DNA of 64,000 nucleotides from Cervus elaphus (Eukaryota; Chordata; Mammalia; Artiodactyla; Cervidae). The translations under genes and the position numbers were made by a program. Location of the stretch: positions 7,750,001-7,814,000 of the forward strand of contig NC_057827.1 of assembly GCF_910594005.1 (NCBI RefSeq), written 5' to 3'. Below are positions 33,251 through 44,370 of this stretch, piece after piece (position 1 is the first letter of the stretch; each line of letters begins with the position of its first letter). The notes under the pieces are model-generated. The model was not told where the DNA came from. It was given only the letters and a program-made list of their open reading frames with translations, and made no database searches.

Positions 33251-33520
33251 TTGAAACTTTACTAAAGTATATGTCATTACCGCAGTAAAAATGAGCTTAT
33301 TCACACATAGTGCTGTACCCCAAACTAAGTGTTTGTTTACACGTTTTAAAAATAGTTTAAACTAGTTGTAATTTAAAATCTCTTCCTTGAAACTTTACTA
33401 AAGTATATGTCATTACTGCAGTAAAGATGAGCTTATTTACATATAGTGCTGTACCCCAAACTAAGTGTTTGTTTACATTTTAAAAATAGTTTAAACTAGT
33501 TCTAATTTAAAATCTCTTCC
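33251..33520 (+). repeat. tandem duplication, two units of about 135 bases
   Basis: Units 33251-33386 and 33387-33520 align with about eight differences. Both start TTGAAACTTTACTAAAGTAT and end AAAATCTCTTCC. The sequence is AT-rich and not a recognised element. A local duplication is the simplest reading. Confidence 0.95.
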
Positions 33521-34429
33521 TTGATTTTGCTCTGTATGTATTTTATATTCATCTAAAGTAGCAGATTCAGAGAAACTTCTTAGGTGATACTAGCTCTAAT
33601 AAAACAGTGAGTCTTCATTTAAACTGTGAAACAGTTAATGTTATAAGTTGCCACAGTGTGGAGATTCAGTTTGAGTTGTTTAGTTGCTCTTTCTCGCTTT
33701 TCCTGGTCCTACAAACGGTAAGTAAGAAGGTGAAGACAGGAATTTTCTAAAGGTAAACATGTTACTACTTCATTATTTCCCAGAACATTTAGCTCCCCAG
33801 GATGTAAAGGCCCTGATGAGCACTAGATATTGCACAGGGGAGGGCTTCATTAAATTCTAAGTTCAGATCTTCTCAGAGCCTTTCAATGTGAGTTTTGATT
33901 CTTTTAGAGTGGGCACTCGGTATTCCTCAAATACAGAAAAAAAAAAAATGTATTTCTTTATGGAACCCTTTATAAGGACATTGTGTGTGACTAACAATCC
34001 ATGGACCAAACTAGATCTACCCCCTCTTAGGGCACAAGTGTCTGAAGGCAGAGGACCAGGGGCCTTACAGGAGGAAGGGATCAGGTGACAAGGCACCTCA
34101 AGGTAACTGCAGGCATGAAGTTTGAAAGTCAGCAGAATGCTTGCCATCTCAGAGCCTAATGGAGAGGGGTTACCTGCAAGGCAGGGTCCATGAAAGTAGA
34201 TGACCCTTAGTGAATTCTTTGAGCTGAGGCAGACAAATCCACGGTCAGTTCTGATGAGGAGAACCAGGAAAGGGCATTTTACCTTATTTGCTAAAAAGCT
34301 AAGAGTGCAAAGCCTCAGCCATAATGTGAATTGCAGGCGCTCCTGGCTCTGATGCTAGCTGCGGAAGCACAGAGTCAGGAGGGTCCGCCTGCCATTAGCA
34401 CCACCGCGGTGAGTGTTAGGAATCCCGAT
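33521..34429. other. no gene or named repeat recognised
   Basis: About 900 bases without identifiable elements, apart from an A9 tract near 33942. The 94-codon minus frame at 33863-34147 has no detectable family features. Confidence 0.45.
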
Positions 34430-34610
34430 CCAGGTGTTTTATAGCTGTGTGTCTCACACTCTGCCGGACAGACTGGGTCAGAAATCTCATTCTAGAGCAA
34501 ATTCTGATCCAGCAGACCTGGGTGGTGTCTGAGCTTCTGCATTTCTAGTAGGCTCCCAGGTGACCCCCGTTCTGCTGGTCTGCAGACCACACTTTGAAGA
34601 GCCAGGTTTT
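34430..34610 (+). mobile_element. MER5-type hAT (Charlie) element
   Basis: The landmarks are MER5A-like: a degraded GTCAGAAATCTCATTCTAGA segment, GACCTGGGTGGTGTCTGAG, TTCTGCATTTCTAGTAGGCT, CCCAGGTGACC, and CTGGTCTGCAGACCACACTT followed by TGAAGAGCC at the 3' terminus. It is a non-autonomous DNA transposon fossil. Confidence 0.68.
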
Positions 34611-34629
34611 AGAGCTTCTTAAAGAATCC

Positions 34630-34840
34630 TCCAGGGTTTCCTCAGTGGCACAGGGGTAAAGAGTCCACCTGCAGTGGAGGAGACCTGGGTTCGATCCCTG
34701 GGTTGGGAAGATGCCCTGAAGAAGGGGATGGAACCCACTCCAGTATTCTTCCCTGGATTATCGCATAGACAGAAGAGCCTGGTGGCTACAGTCCATGGGG
34801 TCACAAAAAGTCAGACAGAACTTAGCAACTGAACAACAAA
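34630..34840 (+). mobile_element. Bov-tA SINE
   Basis: The full span runs from a degraded CCAGGGTTTCCTCAGTGGCA head through GGTTCGATCCCTGGGTTGGG to GGGGTCACAAAAAGTCAGAC and an A-rich end. The possible target duplication (AATCCTCCAG / AACCCTCCAA) is imperfect. Confidence 0.92.
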
Positions 34841-35105
34841 AAACCCTCCAAGCCCAAAATATTCACAGTTAGCTTCTATCCAGGAAGGGCCTATACCCAT
34901 CTTTGATATTAGACTTCTTGGTCTTGATTATTGTTTCAAACATCTATTTAGCCTTTAGATAGCTAAACCCAGTGTCAATTCTCAGTCTTCCTCTTGGCCA
35001 ATAAGCAGCATTCTCCCTAGTGATGGAACTTCTTCTAGAAGTGTGTATCCTTTCACTTGGCTTCCAGGACACCCAGTTTTCTGGGTGGGCCCCAGTTTTC
35101 TTCTA

Positions 35106-36870
35106 TGATTACAAGGAGAGATGAGAAAGCCTTCTTAAGTGAGCAATTCAAGAAGTAGAGGAGAACAATAGAATGGGAAAGACTAGAGATCTTTTAAGAA
35201 AATTAGAGATACCAAGGAAACATTTCATGCAAAGATGGGCACAATAAAGTATAGAAACGGTATGGCCCTAACAGAAGCAGGAGATATTGAGAGGTGGCAA
35301 GAATACATAGAAGAACTGTACGAAAATCATGATGGTGTCATCACTCACCTAGAGCTAGACATCCTGGAGTATGAAGTCAAGTGGTCCTTAGGAAGCATTA
35401 CTACAAATGAAGCTAGTGGAAGTGATGAACTTTCAGCTGAGCTATTTCAAACCCTAAAAGATGATGCTGTTAAAGTGCTGCACTCAGTATGTCAGTTAAT
35501 TTGGAAAACTCAGCAGTGGTCGCAGGACTGGAAAAGGTCAATTTTCATTCCAATTCAAAGAAGGGCAATGCCAGATAATTCAAACTACCACACAATTGCG
35601 CTCATTTCACATGCTACCAAAGTAATGCTCAAAATCCTTCAAGATAGGCTTTAACAGTTCATGAACTGAGAAATTCCGGATGTACAAGCTGGATTTAGAA
35701 AAGGCAGAGGAACCAGAGATCAAATTGCCAACATCTGCTGTATCATAGAGAAAGGAAGGGAATTCCAGAAAAACATCTGTCTACTTCACTGGCTACATTA
35801 AAGCCTTTGACTGTGTGGATCACAACGAACTGTGGGAAAATTCTTAAAGAGCTGAGAATACCAAACCACCTGACATGTCTCCTGAGAAACCTGCATGGGG
35901 AACAAAAAGCAACCTTACATGGAACAACAGACTGGTTCAAAATTGGAAAAGGAGTATGTCAAGGATATATATTGTCACTCTACTTATTTAATGTCTATGT
36001 AGAGTATATCATGTGAAATGCTGGGCTGGATGAATCACAAGTTGGAATCAAGATTGCTGGGAGAAATATCAATAACCTCAGATATGCTGATGATACCACC
36101 CTTATGGCAGAAAGTGAAGAGGAACTAAAGAACCTCTTGATAAAGGTGAAAAAGAAGAGTGAAAATGCTGGCTTAAAACGCAACTTTCAAAAAACTAAGA
36201 TCATGGCATCTGGTCCCATCACTTCATGGCAAATAGACCAAGTAAAAATGGAAACAGTGACAGACTTTGTTTTCTTGGACTCCAAAATCACTGCAGACGC
36301 TGACTGCAGCCATGAAATTAAAAGACGCTTGCTCCTTGGAAGGAATGCTATGACAAACTAGACAGCATATTAAAAAGCAGAAATATCACTTTGCTGGACA
36401 AAAGTCTGTATAGTTAAAGTTATGGTTTTTCCAATAGTCACATATGGATGTGAAAGTTGGACTAAGAAGAAGGCTGAACGATGAAGAATTGATGCTTTCA
36501 AGCTGTTAGAGAAGTTAGGTATTAGAGAAGACTCTTGAGAGTCCCCGGGACAGAAAGATCAAACCAGTTAATCCTAAAGGAAATCAGCCCTAAATATTGG
36601 AAGGACTGACCCTGAAGCTGAAGCTCCAATATTTTGGCTATCTTATAGGAAGAGCCAACTCATTGGAAAAGTATCTGATGCTGGGAAAGATTGAAGGCAG
36701 CAGGAGAAGGTGGTGACAGAGGATGAGATGGTTGGATGGCATCATCGACTCAATGGACATAAGTTTGAGCAAACTCTGGAAGATAGTGAAGGACAAGGAA
36801 GCCTGGCATGCTGCAGTCCATGGGGTCACAAAGAGTCGGACATAACCAAGTGACTGAACAGCAATAATGA
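35106..36870 (+). mobile_element. BovB LINE, 5'-truncated, 1.8 kb
   Basis: The copy starts inside the linker before the reverse transcriptase (GGAGAGATGAGAAAGCCTTC). It continues through RT to the 3' end (AGTCCATGGGGTCACAAAGA, then TGACTGAACAGCAATAATGA). It is more diverged than the 7-9.8 kb copy, with several frameshifts. It is followed directly by an L2 element. Confidence 0.93.
35235..36361 (+). pseudogene. BovB reverse transcriptase, multiply disrupted
   Basis: The first frame (35235-35654, 139 codons) holds the N-terminal RT blocks, including ITHLELDILE and WKRSIFIPI. Stops and shifts follow around 35655-35800. The first catalytic Asp of the FIDYAKAFD block is lost, because the text there reads as a shifted TGYIKAFD. 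The RT core is then readable in pieces, including DWFKIGKGVCQG. The last frame, whose first ATG is at 36104, is preceded in phase by intact Y-A-D-D codons at 36083-36094. No functional product is possible. Confidence 0.88.
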
Positions 36871-36934
36871 TTACTACCCACATCCATGGTCTCTCAGGTT
36901 TGAAAAGCCTCCAAGCTTGGTACTCAGCCTTACC

Positions 36935-37965
36935 GTGTCTTTCTGCTGATCTCATCTGGTCTCATGGCTTTAGACAGCATCTAAACCCCTTGACCACTAT
37001 TACCCTCCGACGTGCGTCTTCAGCTGGGGTCTTGGCTGTGAATCAGTCATGTCTTTAAGCATCACACGTGAATGTCTAATACACATCTCAGCTTGTTCTT
37101 CTTCACAAACTTGCTCTATCCACACCCTTTCATCTCAGTTAATGGAAGCTGTTAGGCTGAAAACCTTAGAAGCAGTCTTGGTCTTTTTACTTTCTATCAA
37201 TCACCCCCACCTCGCATCCTTGGGCCAATCCTGTGGCCTCTGCTTTGCAAACAGACCCCGCCATCCCTGGCCATCCTCAAGCCAGCTCCATGCCCACTCC
37301 ACCCCGTGCCAGCGTCGAGCCCTCCTACATGGCCTTTCCTTTTGTTTCTGCCTCCCTGCCATTGATCTGCCACATGGAAGCCAGTGCCATGTTGTTAACA
37401 AATAAGACAAGTGACACCGTCTGTCTGCTCAAAACTGCCTTCCCTTATCACTCAGGGTCAGTGTTCTCATGGGGGCTTTCAAGGACTCAGAAGACCTGTC
37501 CTCCCCCACTATTCTCCTCTCCCTGCCTCACCATCCTTGAGCTCGGAGGTGCGTCTCCACTGGGCTTTTGCACTTTCTGTGCCTACAAGCTGGAAGCATC
37601 TCTCCCCAATATGCACAGGGCCGGCTCCATTTCCATATTCTAGTCTTTCCTCAGATACCACCTTTCCGAAGAGGCTTTCCCAACCCTCCTCCTTAACACT
37701 TATTCCCAGTGTGTGTTCCCTGGCTCCCTTTGCTATGGCATGTTCTCTCATCCCTCATTTCATATCTAACATGCTATACATTTGACTCATTCTTATGTTT
37801 GCTACCAGGCTCGCGTCAGCCCCACCACTAGAGTGGGGCCACCACGACAGAGGAGCTTTGGAACACTTTGCTCACAGCTGCAACCTCAGCACCTAGAATT
37901 GTCCTGGACACCTGGTTCTCAGTAGAAATTCGAGACATTTTCTTTAAACAAATGAATGCCTTAGA
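36935..37965 (+). mobile_element. L2 LINE, about 1 kb of the 3' part
   Basis: L2 order is well kept: GCTGATCTCATCTGGTCTCA (36943), CATCTCAGTTAATGGAAGCT (37130), GGCTGAAAACCTTAGAAGCA, CTGCTCAAAACTGCC, GGGCTTTTGCACTTTCTGTG (37561), TTTCCTCAGATACCACC and the tail CTCAGCACCTAGAATTGTCC, ending near AACAAATGAATG. The overlapping frames at 37233-37785 are L2 remnants and shadows, not host genes. Confidence 0.83.
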
Positions 37966-39352
37966 GAATAAAGTGGCATGAGTGATACAGTTTTGTTCAG
38001 TGAATTCTAGATGAGAATTTGTAAAGATCTCCAGTGAGGGTGACACAATGTAACGGGTGTGATGTAAACCCCCAGCTTAGGGTACAGTTATTGCCATCTC
38101 ACCCTCACCTTCTCTTTCTCATCTTATTTTTCTACCAAATCCTCTGCCATACACCAGCTCTATTAGTGGGAAGGTCAGTGTTTCCCTTCTGAAGCTCTCC
38201 CTTTCTTCCCATCTATATTATCAGAAGCTAAAGATTTCTCTGAAAACAAAAAAATTTAGCTGCATCCAAAAACCTGCTGAGAGAGAATTGGCCTCACACA
38301 AGACCCATCACACTTGCTCTCACCTCCCACTACTTGACACGATCATTCTTAAACCCTATTTTAAGGCTCTGTGACAGATGACAATTGTTTGCTGCTTCTG
38401 AATTGTCGTTTTCTGTCTTCATTCCAACAGGAACCTCCATAGTGATCTCCATTAGGTACCCTGCTTATGACCGAATAGTTAAGAACTTCAACAATGCTCT
38501 TGGAAGTTCAAATGTTCCACTGGGGTCTCAGCCTGAAGCCCTCTGACACTGACCTAAAGGTCAGTCCTTAGCCTCAAAGAAACCACAGGTTCTTACACTT
38601 GTTCTACACCTGTATTCCACTAAGGTAACTGAATTTCAGAGCATCTATTTTGCTTTCTGTTATTGAGCTCTGGAAAACAGAACCCTAGTCTACCTTGATA
38701 GTATCCTAATCTTTGGAGAAATAATGTAAAGTAACCTACAACCCTTTTCACCCAAAGGCTGGCCTTCTTATGCAATTCACACACTATCTTTGATCAATTC
38801 TACATCAGGATGGAGACAACTTTAAGTCTCAAAAGCAAACACAGTTCTGGTTGTCATCCTAACTGTGGGAGTATTCGCACCCTCATTCACAGACCCTTCC
38901 TATGACTTGCTCACCATACAGCAAATCACTTGTCAATATTCAAATTATATAACATTGTCAGCATTTTGGGGAGCATTTAAGATAACCAGAAACATTATTA
39001 AATAAGATTTTGAATTTTATTCTAAAGAATATAATTAGATTTATGTTTTAAGAAAATAGCAAAAAAAGAAAATAGCACTGGCTCTGGAAAAGAAAAAACA
39101 TGTTTTAGAAGAGCTGGGGTAAAAGGGCCAGCAGCACAGATAGGTATGACAAGGGCAAGGTTGGCAGTAGTGGACACAGAAAGAAGCAAAAAGAATCAAA
39201 ATATGCTTTGGAGATTAACAGGAATGGGCTGGATGGGAGGGAGGGGAGGTATAAAGTATGGAGGATGACATCATGATTCTTCCATGAACAACTGCCTGGG
39301 TGGCATTTCTCTCTTTCCTCCACCTTTCTATACTTATAGTTACCGATACCTG
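37966..39352. other. 1.4 kb with no gene recognised
   Basis: I can name no element here. There is an A-rich patch near 39054-39095. The sequence has no coding signal of note. Confidence 0.45.
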
Positions 39353-39398
39353 TATCTACCTATCTATCACCTATCTATGATCTATCTATATCTATCTG
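39353..39398 (+). repeat. (CTAT)n-type imperfect microsatellite
   Basis: Interrupted TATC/CTAT tetranucleotide units over about 45 bases, likely polymorphic. Confidence 0.85.
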
Positions 39399-39831
39399 TG
39401 CAATATATGTATTTGGTAAAAGATATTGTTTGGAAAGTCCTATTTGGTTGTGAAAGATAATCACAGCTTCATTTTGAAGGTCTTTATGCTGAGAATTCTG
39501 TGAGACATTCAAGAGGAAGTGTCGCCAGAGCAGCTGGGTGTGCATGTCTGGCACTCAGAAAGAAGATCCGAGCTAAAGAAACGTTTGTGAGATTTTGGCA
39601 CTGAGGAGGTGTCTTAGTCTAAGCAAAAATTATTAAGCAAGGGAAAGAGAAGGGCTCAGAATACGGGCCCATGAAACTCTAATACGTGGGATAGGATACA
39701 CAGAAGGCTTGACTAAGAAAACCGCTGCCGTCTCCATCAGGATGAGCCTTAGGGTGAATTTCAGGGTTGCAAGGGAGTTTGAAAGAAGTTCTTGAATTTA
39801 AGGAAACTGTCAGAAAGAACATTTACATCCC
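39399..39831. other. no gene or named repeat recognised
   Basis: About 430 bases without identifiable element or coding signal. Confidence 0.45.
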
Positions 39832-40173
39832 TCACTTCTTAAACTACAGTCCATGTCACTTCAGTGCTTGCTTGAAATGCAAACTCAGAGTGCACAGACC
39901 TTCTGAATCAAACTCTGGATTTTAATGTGAAGCTCTTGCAGTTTGTGAGACGTTAATGCGCTTGGAGCTCTCGCGCAGATCCCCGTTTCTCAATGCTGGT
40001 TGCACATTACATTCACCAGGGGATATTCTAAAACTGCAGATATCTAAGTCACAACCTGAAGAGATTAATCAGAATCTCTGTGGGTGTAGGTTGCGGGGAG
40101 GTGAGACTCAGATATCAGTAATTTTTGAAGTTTCCCAGATGAATCCAATATGCAGTCAGGCCTGAGAACAACT
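39832..40173 (+). mobile_element. two adjacent MER5/hAT-type element fragments
   Basis: The first (39832-39955) has GCTTGAAATGCAAACTCAGA and GACCTTCTGAATCAAACTCT, words of the MER5A group. The second (39979-40173) is a palindrome-like MITE, starting GTTTCTCAATGCTGGTTGCA and ending with the inverse TGCAGTCAGGCCTGAGAACA, with AATCAGAATCTCTGTGGGTG in the middle. Subfamily names are uncertain. Confidence 0.55.
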
Positions 40174-40399
40174 GGTATAAACATGAGCAAACTTAATGGA
40201 AGTGTGATGAGAAAGCACCTTTAGAGGAAATACATTTACCCTACAACTTTCATGTGCAAGAAACAATCCACTGCTTTGTTCTGAGAGCTCCCACTCCGCT
40301 GCGGCCCACTTGAGTTTGTAGGAAACTGCGTTGTCCCCATCCTGCCTGGGAGCTTCACTGTCTCTATGTGTGTGTCTATATCATTTGTACCAGCTCAAA

Positions 40400-40680
40400 C
40401 GAGCATATCCTGTATGATTCCAGTTTTAATAGATCCTAGAACCAAATTTAGAGCCTAAAGTAATCGATGATGACAAAAATCAGAAAGTAGTTTTCGCTGG
40501 TGTGTGTGGATAGGGGGAGTTGACTGAATTTACAAGGACAAATTCTGGGATATTGGAAATATTTTATATCTTCACTGAATGGAATATTTAGTCTGTATAA
40601 TTTACTATATGTAAACTATGTTGTTGTTTTAGTCATTAAGTCATGTCTCACCTCAGTAAAAAATATAACTATGGGAAAAA
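40400..40680 (+). mobile_element. old L1M 3' UTR end with a 30-base BovB tip inserted
   Basis: L1M words are TATGATTCCAGTTTTAATAG (40412), TCTGGGATATTGGAAATATT (40545) and the terminal CTATATGTAAACTA ... CACCTCAGTAAAAAA. Between the last two words lies about 30 bases (40621-40650) matching the inverse BovB 3' tip, GTTTTAGTCATTAAGTCATG. Confidence 0.55.
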
Positions 40681-40689
40681 AATGCTGGG

Positions 40690-41965
40690 ACAACTGCACA
40701 ACCAAATGGAGGCTTTAATAAACCAGGATACATTTCACAAGAACCTAAGAACTTAAAGAAAATAAAACCATAAAATGGCTAATAGAAAACACAGCAAAAT
40801 CCATTGCAACTTTAGAACAGGGAAGGCCCTTCCAAGGCTTATTCAAATCCACAAGTCAAAAAGAAAAAATGGTCATATATTTGGTTGAGCTTTTTTCTCT
40901 GCTTAGAATTCCAGATTGTGCTTTATAATTCCAGAATGCTTAGTTTGCTTTAAGATCTAACAGACTGTGGATTTTGAACATGTTATTATACTGAAAGGTG
41001 ACCAGAAGTGGTTCAGATAATGGTTTTCAGCAGATGTGTGTGTTGGGTAGGGGGGAGGTGGTTAGTGTGTGTGGAAATGCTAAAGGTAAAAGGCTGGAAA
41101 TGAGATGCTCAGTAATTCTCATGAATTGGAAACTCGATACCTCACAGGAGGCGTGGTCAAGTTCAAAATCCTAGAGGTAAATACTGCAGAATGAGTAGAC
41201 AGAACATGGTCAGGAGACACTGGCCAGGGATGAGAATGTGCAGGGAGTGGAGACACAGCCCGCTGCTTTCTGAACAGAGTGGTAAGGCCAGAAGCACCTG
41301 ATTTTGCTTGGCTTCATAGTGATCTAAAATGTCTTCAATGAAGAATATGATTCTTTAAGCTATCAAATGGGAAAAAAGACAACCCCAGTGTTGGTGGGTA
41401 GAGATAAACATGCTCTTAAATGTTTGCCTGGTTTAGGAATATCAACTGATGCCGCCATCTGAATAATGCGATTAGTGATCATTGTTAAAAGTCTAAGAAA
41501 ATTTGCTTATGCTTGACCCAGCAATTTCATCCCTAGAAATTTATTTTAAGCATTTAGAAGGACATCTGCAAGGACTTAGCAAGAAGGATATATTTCAACT
41601 TTGCTTATAATATCAAAAAATTGGAAATGACTTGATAGGTTAAATAAAACATGATATCTCTATATAACAAATGCCAAAAGGGTCATTAATATACCCTATG
41701 TGATTATTGACAACTGATTCATGCTTATGATTAAGTGAAACAAAGAATCTACATCAGTATACACAGCATGATCTCAAGTACCTGTTGACACATATACACA
41801 CGCACATCCAGAAGGCTACAGGCCAGTGCTATTTGGATGACTGTCCTGGGTGGTTGGAATATAGGTTTATGGGTGATCCTATTGGATTCTAGTATGGGAT
41901 CCTATGGATTCTAGTATGTTCTTCAAGAGCCAAATGTATTTCTTGTGTAATTTTTTTTTTAATTA
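40690..41965 (+). mobile_element. old L1M remnant, interrupted
   Basis: Bases 40690-40890 resemble the ORF2 C-terminal region (ATAAAACCATAAAATGGCTA, GGGAAGGCCCTTCCAAGGC). Bases 41330-41965 resemble the ORF2 end and 3' UTR (CCCAGCAATTTCATCCCTAG, AATTGGAAATGACTTGATAG, AGCATGATCTCAAGTACC). Bases 40890-41330 are unassigned. A short imperfect duplication, ATTGGATTCTAGTATG / TATGGATTCTAGTATG, lies at 41882-41920. Confidence 0.5.
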
Positions 41966-42977
41966 ACAGATTCATACTCCACACCAGGGAAAGTAGATAA
42001 GCTATACGAATATGAATTAGCCATCAGGAAGAAATACATGATAACTCTTATAACTGAATCGTAAGTTTGGCTCTGAGCTCCCAGGCAGCCAAATCATAAA
42101 GGGAAACACTCGACTTTTTAAATTCTCATTTCCATAAAGATTAAATATATCATCTCCAAGGGAAGGAAAGCTCTAAATGGAGTCTCTTACATGAGGCATT
42201 TTTCATATCTGTTTTATATCTCTATTTTTGACTCCATCTGTTTGTCTGCCTTTTGAATAAGAGGGATATCATTATAGATTTTTGTTGTTTTAATTTTTTT
42301 TAAACATGAGAATCTATTCTAAATTTTTAAACTCACATGTAATATAACAAGTTGTCAACATTCAGAGATTTTCACATATATTTGTTACAAGATTAACTAA
42401 CAGAATTTTTATCTCAGTAACCAGAAAACACAAGCTATTTTTAATTTATTTTGTTTTGACTTTTTCATTACAATGCTTCTTGCCTTTCTGTTTCCTCTGT
42501 TCCTATTTTAATGATATTGGCAGTATGAACTAATTCAGTCTCCTGAAAATTGGTTTGCAGGGTGATGTAAACAGTAGGTCTATTTCCTACATCCAGACTT
42601 GACCTGGATGGCAATCTTTTTGGCATCTGCTTTCATTCTTTCCAGTTCAACTGGAAGCTTCATAAAATGTTAAATATTTTAGTTATTTTGGTTTAGATTT
42701 TTCTAGTTTGGTAGAGAATTTTAACTGAATTCATAATCAGCTATTTAACTATAGCCATTTAACTGGCAAATGGCAAATAGTTGTTTAACTCCAGGTTTCT
42801 CCTTTTGCCTTTGCATTTACGATAACTCAGCACTTGACCAGAATCAGGTTATCTTCCCATTTCCTCCTATCCCAACTTGGTTTTCTCCCAAGGACACTTG
42901 TTATAAATAGTGATTCATTAAAGGCAGTGGTCACCTGCTCTGCCTGGCACATTATTCACAAGTTTGCAAACTACTCT
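41966..42977. other. 1 kb with no gene recognised
   Basis: AT-rich sequence with no element landmark that I can name. Confidence 0.45.
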
Positions 42978-43077
42978 CACCTCAGTTCAGTTCAGTTCAG
43001 TCGCTCAGTCGTGTCCGACTCTTTGCAACCGCATGGATTGCAGTACGCCGGGCCTCCCTGTCCATCACCAACTCAAA
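42978..43077 (-). mobile_element. BovB 3' tail fragment
   Basis: Four TCAGT units (CAGTTCAGTTCAGTTCAGTC) lead into CGTGTCCGACTCTTTGCAAC and CCTCCCTGTCCATCACCAAC, after which the match stops. This is a 100-base extreme 5' truncation. Confidence 0.9.
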
Positions 43078-44004
43078 CCACCCTCAGCTGAGTATCCCCA
43101 AATGTCACTGTGAGAGCCTTCCATGTCTGTTCATGGCTCTAAATTATGTCTTTGTCTTTAAAAACAGCAATAGTGGTTTTTAAAGGAGTCTAGCAATGAG
43201 GAAATTCTAACAACAGAATGGACTCATATCCCCATCTTTAGGTCTCTTCCTCCTGGATTAATTTTTCTCCCCAGACCCCCAATAAAATGCAGCAAGAATA
43301 AAATGAAACAGGAATCCTGCTAATACTCATGTAAATGTAAACCTGCTCTACAGATATCTGTGCATTTCTGTAAGACATAATAAATGCTGTATACATATAC
43401 TTTTGGACACAGATAAAATAAATGCTTAACTATATGCATTTTTGTGAGGGCAAACTCTAACTATGACAAATAATAGCTTTTAAGCAAAGAAAATATAAAA
43501 GGAAGTTGGAAGGTACACTTATTTCCCCAGGCCCCAGCCAATTAGCTTCTTGCTTCTTGGGATAAGGAATCTAATAGGTTCTTCCAGCCTTCTCTTCCCT
43601 GCTCTAGTGCACCCAGAGAAGGTACACACTATGAAATATCAGTCCACATTTCTCAGAGAAGTGCCAGGGAGGAGACAGAGCTCATAAGCAAAGTGGTGAG
43701 GACACATAAGAGAGCCAGGTATCGAGTGGGCAGGCTCCTGGGCCAGGTCGGACAGAGGAACAGGAAAGCAGCCGCAGGGCAGGGTCAGATCCCACTAGGA
43801 GGCTGTCAGAGATGAACAGGAGGCTAGGACAGGTGGGAGGGCACACGTAGGGGCCAGAGAGGAACCAGGAAATGACCACACGAGGGAGACTCAGAGTGAA
43901 GTGTTCAGAGACTGAGAGGTGAGATCTTTCACCTTTTTGTTATATCTGATTATATCTGTTATATCTGGCACTTTCACAGGCCAGGCATGAAAACTTACAG
44001 GGGT
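43078..44004. other. no gene or named repeat recognised
   Basis: About 930 bases. A purine-rich stretch with repeated CAGGAGGC/AGGACAGG-like words lies at 43660-43880. No coding signal is convincing. Confidence 0.45.
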
Positions 44005-44370
44005 ATTTGTTGTGATTTCCACAGCAAAATACTGCAGAGTAGGGTTTTAAACAACAGATTTTTTCTCACTGTCTGGGGGCTGGAAGTCCAAGGTGTCAGC
44101 AAGGTTGTTTTCTCCTGAGGCCCATGTCCTTGGCTTGTATACGATCATCTTCCCATGTCCCCATGTGGTCTTTCCCCTGTGAGTGTCTATGTCCTAATCT
44201 CCTCTTCCTGTAGGACACCAGGCAAATTGGATAAGGCCTACCCTCATGACCTCATTCTAGCATAGTTACCTCTTTTAAGACCCTGTCTACAAATGCAGTC
44301 ACAATCCCAGTTACTAGGGATTAGGGTTTCAACACATGGATTACGAGCAACAATTCCACCTTAACATGGG
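44005..44370 (-). mobile_element. MLT1-type MaLR LTR
   Basis: The plus strand shows an inverse MLT1: ACAACAGATTTTTTCTCACT, GGGGCTGGAAGTCCAAGGTG, TCAGCAAGGTTG, CCTTGGCTTGTATACGATCA, CCTAATCTCCTCTTCCTGTA, GGACACCAGGCAAATTGGAT, AAGACCCTGTCTACAAATGC and GATTAGGGTTTCAACACATG. Confidence 0.83.

Noticed and set aside
37233..37785. Overlapping 136- and 124-codon plus-strand frames
   Set aside because: They lie entirely inside a 1-kb L2 LINE and read as degraded 3' sequence of that element.
39353..39398. CTAT repeat as a regulatory element
   Set aside because: An ordinary imperfect microsatellite with no supporting context.
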